A stretch of 64,000 bases of DNA from Molossus alvarezi (lineage: Eukaryota > Chordata > Mammalia > Chiroptera > Molossidae). Below, piece by piece: positions 1 to 10,700 of this stretch; the first letter of the stretch is position 1, and every line of letters starts with the position of its first letter. Where the stretch lies: the NCBI GenBank assembly GCA_037176705.1, contig CM073886.1, positions 496,001 through 560,000 of the forward strand, in the 5' to 3' direction. The notes under the pieces are model-generated. The model did no database searches and had not been told where the DNA came from. It was given only the letters and a program-made list of their open reading frames with translations. The position numbers were made by a program, and so were the translations under genes.

Positions 1-3000
1 TCCCATCGCTTCATCTTCTCTGTGCTCCTCTCTCAGACCCATGGTCTCCCCTGCTCTGTGCTCCTCTCTCAGACCCATGGTTTCCCCTGCTCTGTGCTCC
101 TATCTCAGACCCATGGTCTCCCCTTCTCTGTGCTCCGCACTCAGACTGATGGTCTCCCCTGCTCTGTGCTCCTCTCTCAGAACCATAGTCTCCTCTGCTC
201 TCTGCTTCTCTCTCAGACCCATGGTTTCCACTGTTCTGTGCTCCTTTCTCGGACCCATGGTGTCCCCTGCTGTGTGCTCCTCTCTCAAACCCATGATCTT
301 CCCTAATCTGTGCTCCTCTCTCAGTCCCATCGCTTCATCTTCTTTGTGCTCCTCTCTCAGACCCATGGTCTCCTCTTCTCTGTGCTCCGTTCTCAGACCG
401 ATGGTCTCCCTGCTCTGTGATCCACTCACAGACCCATGTTCTCCATTTCTCTGTGCTGCTCTCTCACACCCATGGTCTCCCCTGCTCTGTGATTCTCTCT
501 CAGACCCATGGTCTCCTCTTCTCTGTGCTCGTCTCTCAGACTTATGATCTCCCCTGCTCTGTGCTCCTCTCTCAGTCCCATCGCCTCATCTACTCTGTGC
601 TCCTCTCTCAGACCCATGGTCTCCCCTGCTCTGTGCTCCTCTCTCAGACCCATGGTGTCCCCTGCTCTGTGCTTTTCCCTCAGACCCATAGACTCCTCTT
701 CTCTGTGCCCCTCTAAGACCCATGGTCTCCACTGCTCTGAGTTCCACTCTCAGACCCATGGTCTCCCCTGCTCTGTGCTCCTCTCTCAGACCCATGGTCT
801 CCCTTTCTCTGTGCGCCTTTCTCAGACCCATGGTCTCCCCTGCTCTGTGCTCCTCTGTCTGTCCCATCGCCTCATCTACTCTGTGCTCCTCTCTCAGACC
901 CATGGTCTTCTCTGCTCTGTGCTCCTCTCTCAGAGCCATGGTCTCCTCTTCTCTGTGTTCCTCTCTCAGACCCATGGTCTCCCCTTCTCTGTGCTCCTCT
1001 CTCAAACCCATGATCTCCCCTACTCTGTGCTCCTCTCAGTCCCATCGCTTCATCTTCTCTGTGCTCCTCTCTCAGACCCATGGTCTCCCCTGCTCTGTGC
1101 TCCTCTCTCAGACCCATGGTGTCCCCTGCTCTGTGCTCCTATCTCAGACCCATGGTCTCCCCTTCTCTGTGCTCCGCACTCAGACCGATGGTCTCCCCTG
1201 CTCTGTGCTCCTCTCTCAGACCCATAGTCTCCTCTGCTCTCTGCTTCTCTCTCAGACCCATGGTTTCCCCTGTTCTGTGCTCCTTTCTCGGACCCATGGT
1301 CTCCCCTCCTCTGTGATCCACTCACAGACCCTTGTTCCCCTGTTCTCTGTGATCCACTCTCAGACCCATGGTCTCCACTGCTCTCAGCTCCACTCTCAGA
1401 CCCATGGTCTCCCCTCCTCTGTGATCCACTCACAGACCCATGTTCTCCATTTCTCTGTGCTGCTCTCTCAGACCCATGGTCTCCCCTGCTCTGTGATTCT
1501 CTCTCAGACCCATGGTCTCCTCTTCTCTGTGCTCGTCTCTCAGACTTATGATCTCCCCTGCTCTGTGCTCCTCTCTCAGTCCCATCGCCTCATCTACTCT
1601 GTGCTCCTCTCTCAGACCCATGGTGTCCCCTGCTCTTTGCTTTTCCCTCAGACCCATAGACTCCTCTTCTCTGTGCCCCTCTAAGACCCATGGTCTCCCC
1701 TGCTCTGTGCTCCTCTCTCAGACCCATAGTATCCCCTTCTCTGTGCTCCACTCTCAGACCGATGATCTCCCCTGCTCTGTGCTCCTCTCTCAGACCCATA
1801 GTCTCCCCTGCTCTCTGCTTCTCTCTCAGACCCATGGTTTCCCCTGTTCTGTGCTCCTTTCTCAGACCCATGGTCTCCCCTGCTCTGTGCTCCTCTCAAA
1901 CCCTTGTTCCCCTGTTCTCTGTGATCCACTCTCAGACCCTTGGTCTCCACTGCTCTCAGCTCGACTCTCAGACCCATGGTCTCCCCTGCTGTGTGATTCT
2001 CTAACAGACCCATGGTCTCCATTTCTCTGTGCTCCTCTCTCAGACCCATGGTCTCCCCTGCTTTGTGATCCTCTCCCAGACCCATGGTCTCCTCTTCTCT
2101 GTGCTCCTCTCTCAGACTTATGGTCTCCCCTGCTCTGTGCTCCTCTCTCAGACCCATAGTCTCCCCTGCTCTCTGCTTCTCTCTCAGAGCCTTGGTTTCC
2201 CCTGTTCTGTGCTCCTCTTTCAGACCCATGGTCTCCCCTGCTCTGTCCTCCTCTCTCAGACCCATGGTCTCCTTTCTCTGTGCCCCTTTCTCAGACCAAT
2301 GATCTCCCCTGCTCTGTGCTCCTCTCTCAGAGCCATGGTCTCCTCTTCTCTGTGTTCCTCTCTCAGACCCATGGTCTCCCCTTCTCTGTGCTCCTCTCTG
2401 AAACCCATGATCTCCCCTACTCTGTGCTCCTCTCTCAGTCCCATCTCTTCATCTTCTCTGTGCTCCTCTCTCAGACCCATGGTCTACCCTGCTCTGTGCT
2501 CCTCTCTCAGACCCATGGTGTCCCCTGCTCTGTGCTCCTCTCTCAGACCCATGGTCTCCTCTTCTCTGTGCTCCGTTCTCAGACCGATGGTCTACCTGCT
2601 ATGTGCTCCTCTCTCAGACCCATAGTCTCCCCTGCTCTCTGTTTCTCTCTCAGACCCATGTTTTCCCCTGTTCTGTGCTCCTTTCTCAGAACCATGGTCT
2701 CCCCTGCTCTGTGCTCCTCTCTCAAACCCTTCTTCCCCTGTTCTCTGTGATCCACTCTCAGACCAATGGTCTCCCTTTCTCTGTGACCCTTTCTCAGACC
2801 CATGGTCTCCTCTTCTCTGTGCTCCGTTCTCAGACCGATGGTCTCCCTGCTCTGTGATCCACTCACAGACCCATGTTCTCCATTTCTCTGTGCTGCTCTC
2901 TCACACCCATGGTCTCCCCTGCTCTGTGATTCTCTCTCAGACCCATGGTCTCCTCTTCTCTGTGCTCGTCTCTCAGACTTATGATCTCCCCTGCTCTGTG

Positions 3001-3467
3001 CTCCTCTCTCAGTCCCATCGCCTCATCTACTCTGTGCTCCTCTCTCAGACCCATGGTCTCCCTTGCTCTGTGCTCTTCTCTCAGACCCATGGTGTCCCCT
3101 GCTCTGTGCTTTTCCCTCAGACCCATAGACTCCTCTTCTCTGTGCCCCTCTAAGACCCATGGTCTCCACTGCTCTGAGTTCCACTCTCAGACTCATGGTC
3201 TCCCTGCTCTGTGCTCCTCTCTCAGACCCATGGTCTACCCTGCTCTGTGCTCCTCTCTCAGACCCATGGTGTCCCTTGCTCTGTGCTCCTCTCTCAGACC
3301 CATGGTCTCCTCTTCTCTGTGCTCCGTTCTCAGACCGATGATCTCCCTGCTCTGTTCTCCTCTCTCAGACCCATAGTCTCCCCTGCTCTCTGCTTCTCTC
3401 TCAGACCCATGGTTTCCCCTGTTCTGTGCCCCTTTCTCAGACCCATGGTCTCCCCTGCTCTGTGCTC
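1..3467 (+). repeat. Block A, copy 1 (left end off window)
   Basis: This run of variant units recurs in the same order at 6,847-10,385 (offset 6,846 rising to 6,918), about 11,004-14,160 and 23,431-26,663. Copy 1 lacks two single 36-bp units that the other copies have, at about 1,620 and 1,700, which is why the offset grows by 36 twice. Block A is itself internally repetitive: a roughly 300-bp module starting with CTGTGATCCACTCACAGACC occurs at about 417-716, 1,421-1,684 and 2,854-3,153, and 41-320 is paralogous to 1,080-1,316. It runs without a break into block B. The left boundary lies outside the window. Confidence 0.88.
25..60 (+). repeat. Representative 36-bp repeat unit
   Basis: This copy matches the majority form of the unit. 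It holds 16 C, 11 T, 6 G and 3 A, so it is 75% pyrimidine on the + strand, and it contains no CpG. It carries an NcoI-type CCATGG palindrome. Read on +, the three frames give the 12-residue phrases LLSQTHGLPCSV, SSLRPMVSPALC and APLSDPWSPLLC. Read on -, two frames are open (MGLREEHRAGET and GSERGAQSRGDH) and the third has one TGA per unit. Being 36 long, the unit preserves frame from copy to copy, which explains the long open frames in the array. Confidence 0.95.
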
Positions 3468-6400
3468 CTCTCTCAAACCCTTGTTCCCCTGTTCTCTGTG
3501 ATCCACTCTCAGACCCATGGTCTCCAATGCTCTCAGCTCCACTCTAAGACCCATGGTCTCCCCTGCTCTGTGATCCTCTCTCAGACCCATGGTCTCCATT
3601 TCTCTGTTCTGCTCTATCAGACCCATGGTCTCCCTTTCTCTGTGACCCTTTCTCAGACCCATGGTCTCCTCTTCTCTGTGCTCCTCTCTCAGACTTATGG
3701 TCTCCCCTGCTCTGTGCTCCTCTCTCAGTCCCATAGCCTCATCTACTCTGTGCTCTTCTCTCAGACCCATGGTCTCCCCTGCTCTGTCCTCCTCTCTCAG
3801 ACCCATTTTCTCCCCTGCTCTGTGCTCCTCTCTCAACCCATAATCTCCCCTGTTCCTTGCTCCTCTCAGACTCATGGTCTCCCCTGCTCTGTGCTCCTCT
3901 CTCAGACCCATGGTTTCCCCTGTTCTGTGCTCCTTTCTCAGATCCATGGTCTCCCCTGCTCTGTACTCCTCTCTCAAACCCTTGTTCCCCTGTTCTCTGT
4001 GCTCCTCTCTCAGTCCCATCGCTTCATCTTCACTGTGCTCCCCTCTCAGACCCATGGTCTACCCTGCGCTGTGCTCCTCTCTCAGACCCATGGTGTCCCC
4101 TGCTCTGTGCTCCTCTCTCAGACCCATGGTCTCCTCTTCTCTGTGCTCCGTTCTCAGACCGATGGTCTCCCTGCTCTGTGCTCCTCTCTCAGACCCATGG
4201 TCTCCCCTGCTCTGTGCTCCTCTCTCAGACCCATGGTGTCCCCTGCTCTGTGCTTTTCCCTCAGACTCATAGACTCCTCTTCTCTGTGCCCCTCTAAGAC
4301 CCATTGTCTCCACTGCTCTGAATTCCACTCTCAGACCCATGGTCTCCCCTTCTCTGTGCTCCTCTCTCAGTCCCATCGCCTCATCTACTCTGTGTTCCTC
4401 TCTCAGACCCATGGTCTCCCCTTCTCTGTGCTCCGCTCTCAGACCCATGGTCTCCCCTGCTCTGTGCTCCTCTCTCAGACCCATGGTCTCCCTTTCACTG
4501 TGCTCCTCTCTCCGACCCATGGTCTCCCTTGCTCGGTGCTCTCTCTCAGAGCCATGGTGTCCTCCTCTCTGTGTTCCTCTGTCAGACCCATGGTCTTCCC
4601 TTCTCTATGCTCCTCTCTCAGTCCCATCGCCTCATCTACTCTGTGTTCCTCTCTCAGATCCATGGTCTCCCCTTCTCTGTGCTCCTCTCGCAAACCCATG
4701 GTCTCCGCTGCTATGTGCTCCTCTCTCAGACCCATGGTCTCCCCTGCTCTTTGCTCCTTTCTCAGACCCATGGTCTACCCTGCTCCGTGCTCCTCTCTCG
4801 GACCCATAAACTCCTCTTCCCTGTGCCCCTCTCAGACCCATATTCTCCTCTGCTCTGTGCTCCTCTCTCCGACCGATAATATCCCCTGCTCTTTGCTCCT
4901 CTCAGACCCATGGTCTCCCCTGCTCTGTGCTCCTCTCTCAGACCCATGGTCTCCCCTTCTCTGTGCTCCGCTCTCAGACCGATGATCTCCCCTGCTCTGT
5001 GCTCCTCTCTCAGACCCATAGTCTCCCCTGCTCTCTGCTTCTCTCTCAGACCAATGGTTTCCCCTGTTCTGTGCTCCTCTCTCAGACCCATGGTCTCCCC
5101 TGCTCTGTCCTCCTCTCTCAGACCCATGGTCTCCCTTTCTCTGTGCCCCTTTCTCAGACCAATGGTCTCCCCTGCTCTGTGCTCCTCTCTCAGACCCATG
5201 GTCTCCCCTTCTCTGTGCTCCTCCCTCAAACCCATGATCTTCCCTACTCTGTGCTCCTCTCTCAGTCCCATCGCTTCATCTTCTTTGTGCTCCTCTCTCA
5301 GACCCATGGTCTACCCTGCTCTGTGCTCCTCTCTCAGACCCATGGTGTCCCCTACTCTGTGCTCCTCTCTCAGACCCATGGTCTCCCCTGCTCTGTCCTC
5401 CTCTCTCAGACCCATGGTCTCCCTTTCTCTGTGCCCCTTTCTCAGACCCATGGTCTCCCCTGCTCTGTGCTCCTCTCTCAGACCCATGGTGTCCCCTGCT
5501 CTGTGCTCCTCTCTCAGTCCCATCGCTTCATCTTCTCTGTGCTCCTCTCTCAGACCCATGGTCTCTTCTTCTCTGTGCTCTCTCTCAGACTTATGGTCTC
5601 CCCTGCTCTGTGCTTCTCTCTCAGTCCCATCGCCTCATCTTGTCTGTGTTCCTCTCTCAGACCCATGGTCTCCCCTGCTCTGTCCTCCTCTCTCAGACCC
5701 ATGGTCTCCCTTTCTCTGTTCCCCTTTCTCAGACCCATGGTCTCCCCTGCTCTGTGCTCCTCTCTCAGAGCCATGGTCTCCTCTTCTCTGTTTTCCTCTC
5801 TCAGACCCATGGTCTCCCCTTCTCTGTGCTCCTCTCTCAAACCCATGATCTCCCCTACTCTGTGCTCCTCTATCAGTCCCATCGCTTCATCTTCTCTGTG
5901 CTCCTCTCTCAGAGCCATGGTCTCCCCTGCTCTGTGCTCCTCTCTCAGACCCATGGTGTCCCCTTCTCGGTGCTTTTCTCTCAGACCCATAGACTCCTCT
6001 TCTCTGTGCCCCTCTAAGACCCATGGTCTCCACTTCTCTGAGTTCCACTCTCAGACCCATGGTCTCCCCTGCTCTGTGCTCCTCTCTCAGACCCATGGTA
6101 TCCTTTTCTCTGTGCTCCTCTCTCAGACCCATGGTCTCCCTTGCTCCGTGCTTCTCTCTCAGAGCCATGGTCTCCTCCTCTCTGTGTTCCTCTGTCAGAC
6201 ACATGGTCTCCCATTCTCTGTGCTCCTCTCTCAGTCCCATCGCCTCATCTACTCTGTGCTCCTTTCTCAGACCCATGGTCTCCCCTGCTCTGTTCTCCTC
6301 TCTCAGACCCATGGTCCCCTGTTCTGTGTGATCAACTCTGAGACCCATGGTCTCCACTGCTCTGAGTTCCACTCTCAGACCCATGGTCTCCCCTGCTCTG

Positions 6401-6846
6401 TGCTCCTCTCTCAGACCCATGGTCTCCCTTTCTCTGTGCGCCTTTCTCAGACCCATGGTCTCCCCTGCTCTGTGCTCCTCTGTCTGTCCCATCGCCTCAT
6501 CTACTCTGTGCTCCTCTCTCAGACCCATGGTCTTCTCTGCTCTGTGCTCCTCTCTCAGAGCCATGGTCTCCTCTTCTCTGTGTTCCTCTCTCAGACCCAT
6601 GGTCTCCCCTTCTCTGTGCTCCGCTCTCAGACCGATGATCTCCCCTCCTCTGTGCTCCTCTCTCAGACCCATAGTCTCCCCTGCTCTCTGCTTCTCTCTC
6701 AGACCCATGGTCTCCCCTGTTCTGTCCTCCTCTCTCAGACCCATTGTCTTCCTTTCTCTGTGCCCCTTTCTCAGACCAATGTTCTCCCCTGCTCTGTGCT
6801 CCTCTCTCAAACCCATGATCTCCCCTACTCTGTGCTCCTCTCTCAG
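3468..6846 (+). repeat. Block B, copy 1 (carries an 821-bp deletion relative to copies 2 and 3)
   Basis: Matches 14,543-16,563 at a constant offset of 11,075 and, after about 5,515, matches 17,411-18,422 at offset 11,896. The step of 821 bp means that material present in copies 2 and 3 (about 16,590-17,410) is missing here, or was gained there. The breakpoint falls inside the shared unit string CTCTGTGCTCCTCTCTCAG, as expected from exchange between misaligned units. Its right end joins the second copy of block A exactly where the window-start sequence begins again, so 1-6,846 is one A+B period. Confidence 0.85.
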
Positions 6847-9800
6847 TCCCATCGCTTCATCTTCTCTGTGCTCCTCTCTCAGACCCATGGTCTCCCCTGC
6901 TCTGTGCTCCTCTCTCAGACCCATGGTTTCCCCTGCTCTGTGCTCCTATCTCAGACCCATGGTCTCCCCTTCTCTGTGCTCCGCACTCAGACTGATGGTC
7001 TCCCCTGCTCTGTGCTCCTCTCTCAGAACCATAGTCTCCTCTGCTCTCTGCTTCTCTCTCAGACCCATGGTTTCCACTGTTCTGTGCTCCTTTCTCGGAC
7101 CCATGGTGTCCCCTGCTGTGTGCTCCTCTCTCAAACCCATGATCTTCCCTAATCTGTGCTCCTCTCTCAGTCCCATCGCTTCATCTTCTTTGTGCTCCTC
7201 TCTCAGACCCATGGTCTCCTCTTCTCTGTGCTCCGTTCTCAGACCGATGGTCTCCCTGCTCTGTGATCCACTCACAGACCCATGTTCTCCATTTCTCTGT
7301 GCTGCTCTCTCACACCCATGGTCTCCCCTGCTCTGTGATTCTCTCTCAGACCCATGGTCTCCTCTTCTCTGTGCTCGTCTCTCAGACTTATGATCTCCCC
7401 TGCTCTGTGCTCCTCTCTCAGTCCCATCGCCTCATCTACTCTGTGCTCCTCTCTCAGACCCATGGTCTCCCCTGCTCTGTGCTCCTCTCTCAGACCCATG
7501 GTGTCCCCTGCTCTGTGCTTTTCCCTCAGACCCATAGACTCCTCTTCTCTGTGCCCCTCTAAGACCCATGGTCTCCACTGCTCTGAGTTCCACTCTCAGA
7601 CCCATGGTCTCCCCTGCTCTGTGCTCCTCTCTCAGACCCATGGTCTCCCTTTCTCTGTGCGCCTTTCTCAGACCCATGGTCTCCCCTGCTCTGTGCTCCT
7701 CTGTCTGTCCCATCGCCTCATCTACTCTGTGCTCCTCTCTCAGACCCATGGTCTTCTCTGCTCTGTGCTCCTCTCTCAGAGCCATGGTCTCCTCTTCTCT
7801 GTGTTCCTCTCTCAGACCCATGGTCTCCCCTTCTCTGTGCTCCTCTCTCAAACCCATGATCTCCCCTACTCTGTGCTCCTCTCAGTCCCATCGCTTCATC
7901 TTCTCTGTGCTCCTCTCTCAGACCCATGGTCTCCCCTGCTCTGTGCTCCTCTCTCAGACCCATGGTGTCCCCTGCTCTGTGCTCCTATCTCAGACCCATG
8001 GTCTCCCCTTCTCTGTGCTCCGCACTCAGACCGATGGTCTCCCCTGCTCTGTGCTCCTCTCTCAGACCCATAGTCTCCTCTGCTCTCTGCTTCTCTCTCA
8101 GACCCATGGTTTCCCCTGTTCTGTGCTCCTTTCTCGGACCCATGGTCTCCCCTCCTCTGTGATCCACTCACAGACCCTTGTTCCCCTGTTCTCTGTGATC
8201 CACTCTCAGACCCATGGTCTCCACTGCTCTCAGCTCCACTCTCAGACCCATGGTCTCCCCTCCTCTGTGATCCACTCACAGACCCATGTTCTCCATTTCT
8301 CTGTGCTGCTCTCTCAGACCCATGGTCTCCCCTGCTCTGTGATTCTCTCTCAGACCCATGGTCTCCTCTTCTCTGTGCTCGTCTCTCAGACTTATGATCT
8401 CCCCTGCTCTGTGCTCCTCTCTCAGTCCCATCGCCTCATCTACTCTGTGCTCCTCTCTCAGACCCATGGTCTCCCCTGCTCTATGCTCCTCTCTCAGACC
8501 CATGGTGTCCCCTGCTCTTTGCTTTTCCCTCAGACCCATAGACTCCTCTTCTCTGTGCCCCTCTAAGACCCATGGTCTCCTCTGCTCTGAGTTCCACTCT
8601 CAGACCCATGGTCTCCCCTGCTCTGTGCTCCTCTCTCAGACCCATAGTATCCCCTTCTCTGTGCTCCACTCTCAGACCGATGATCTCCCCTGCTCTGTGC
8701 TCCTCTCTCAGACCCATAGTCTCCCCTGCTCTCTGCTTCTCTCTCAGACCCATGGTTTCCCCTGTTCTGTGCTCCTTTCTCAGACCCATGGTCTCCCCTG
8801 CTCTGTGCTCCTCTCAAACCCTTGTTCCCCTGTTCTCTGTGATCCACTCTCAGACCCTTGGTCTCCACTGCTCTCAGCTCGACTCTCAGACCCATGGTCT
8901 CCCCTGCTGTGTGATTCTCTAACAGACCCATGGTCTCCATTTCTCTGTGCTCCTCTCTCAGACCCATGGTCTCCCCTGCTTTGTGATCCTCTCCCAGACC
9001 CATGGTCTCCTCTTCTCTGTGCTCCTCTCTCAGACTTATGGTCTCCCCTGCTCTGTGCTCCTCTCTCAGACCCATAGTCTCCCCTGCTCTCTGCTTCTCT
9101 CTCAGAGCCTTGGTTTCCCCTGTTCTGTGCTCCTCTTTCAGACCCATGGTCTCCCCTGCTCTGTCCTCCTCTCTCAGACCCATGGTCTCCTTTCTCTGTG
9201 CCCCTTTCTCAGACCAATGATCTCCCCTGCTCTGTGCTCCTCTCTCAGAGCCATGGTCTCCTCTTCTCTGTGTTCCTCTCTCAGACCCATGGTCTCCCCT
9301 TCTCTGTGCTCCTCTCTGAAACCCATGATCTCCCCTACTCTGTGCTCCTCTCTCAGTCCCATCTCTTCATCTTCTCTGTGCTCCTCTCTCAGACCCATGG
9401 TCTACCCTGCTCTGTGCTCCTCTCTCAGACCCATGGTGTCCCCTGCTCTGTGCTCCTCTCTCAGACCCATGGTCTCCTCTTCTCTGTGCTCCGTTCTCAG
9501 ACCGATGGTCTACCTGCTATGTGCTCCTCTCTCAGACCCATAGTCTCCCCTGCTCTCTGTTTCTCTCTCAGACCCATGTTTTCCCCTGTTCTGTGCTCCT
9601 TTCTCAGAACCATGGTCTCCCCTGCTCTGTGCTCCTCTCTCAAACCCTTCTTCCCCTGTTCTCTGTGATCCACTCTCAGACCAATGGTCTCCCTTTCTCT
9701 GTGACCCTTTCTCAGACCCATGGTCTCCTCTTCTCTGTGCTCCGTTCTCAGACCGATGGTCTCCCTGCTCTGTGATCCACTCACAGACCCATGTTCTCCA

Positions 9801-10385
9801 TTTCTCTGTGCTGCTCTCTCACACCCATGGTCTCCCCTGCTCTGTGATTCTCTCTCAGACCCATGGTCTCCTCTTCTCTGTGCTCGTCTCTCAGACTTAT
9901 GATCTCCCCTGCTCTGTGCTCCTCTCTCAGTCCCATCGCCTCATCTACCCTGTGCTCCTCTCTCAGACCCATGGTCTCCCTTGCTCTGTGCTCTTCTCTC
10001 AGACCCATGGTGTCCCCTGCTCTGTGCTTTTCCCTCAGACCCATAGACTCCTCTTCTCTGTGCCCCTCTAAGACCCATGGTCTCCACTGCTCTGAGTTCC
10101 ACTCTCAGACTCATGGTCTCCCTGCTCTGTGCTCCTCTCTCAGACCCATGGTCTACCCTGCTCTGTGCTCCTCTCTCAGACCCATGGTGTCCCTTGCTCT
10201 GTGCTCCTCTCTCAGACCCATGGTCTCCTCTTCTCTGTGCTCCGTTCTCAGACCGATGATCTCCCTGCTCTGTTCTCCTCTCTCAGACCCATAGTCTCCC
10301 CTGCTCTCTGCTTCTCTCTCAGACCCATGGTTTCCCCTGTTCTGTGCTCCTTTCTCAGACCCATGGTCTCCCCTGCTCTGTGCTC
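6847..10385 (+). repeat. Block A, copy 2
   Basis: Position 6,847 restarts the sequence seen at position 1, and the order of variant units then follows copy 1 to about 3,467. It contains two 36-bp units (near 8,466 and 8,600) that copy 1 lacks. Against copy 3 (offset 4,157) it is almost unchanged; I noticed only isolated substitutions, such as TCTACCCTGTG here near 9,950 where copy 3 has TCTACTCTGTG. Instead of continuing into block B it switches near 10,385 to a mosaic joint. Confidence 0.88.
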
Positions 10386-10700
10386 CTCTCTCAGACCCAT
10401 GGTCTCCCTTTCTCTGTGCGCCTTTCTCAGACCCATGGTCTCCCCTGCTCTGTGCTCCTCTGTCTGTCCCATCGCCTCATCTACTCTGTGCTCCTCTCTC
10501 AGACCCATGGTGTCCCCTGCTCTGTGCTTTTCCCTCAGACCCATAGACTCCTCTTCTCTGTGCCCCTCTAAGACCCATGGTCTCCACTGCTCTGAGTTCC
10601 ACTCTCAGACCCATGGTCTCCCTGCTCTGTGCTCCTCTCTCAGACCCATGGTCTACCCTGCTCTGTGCTCCGCTCTCAGACCGATGATCTCCCCTGCTCT
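10386..10700 (+). repeat. Mosaic joint between block A copies 2 and 3
   Basis: About 300 bp that does not follow either neighbouring block. From about 10,385 to 10,660 it matches 18,301-18,576 at offset 7,916, including the fused order 'CATCGCCTCATCTACTCTGTG unit, then ATGGTGTCCCCTGC unit, then CTTTTCCCTCAG unit'. After about 10,700 the sequence follows the stretch that precedes block A copy 2 (6,540 onward, offset 4,157). The joint marks a recombination point inside the array. Confidence 0.75.

Noticed and set aside
5887..6924. Antisense 345-codon charged-repeat frame (MGLREEHRAGET phrase), a possible involucrin- or trichohyalin-like protein
   Set aside because: Superficial resemblance due to Glu/Arg-rich repeats. 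The same DNA is open in other frames, and no non-repeat N- or C-terminal region exists anywhere in the window.
4927..7152. 741-codon open frame (LLSQTHGLPCSV phrase)
   Set aside because: A by-product of the 36-bp period. It crosses a block boundary (6,846/6,847), and equivalent copies elsewhere are broken by short units at different places.
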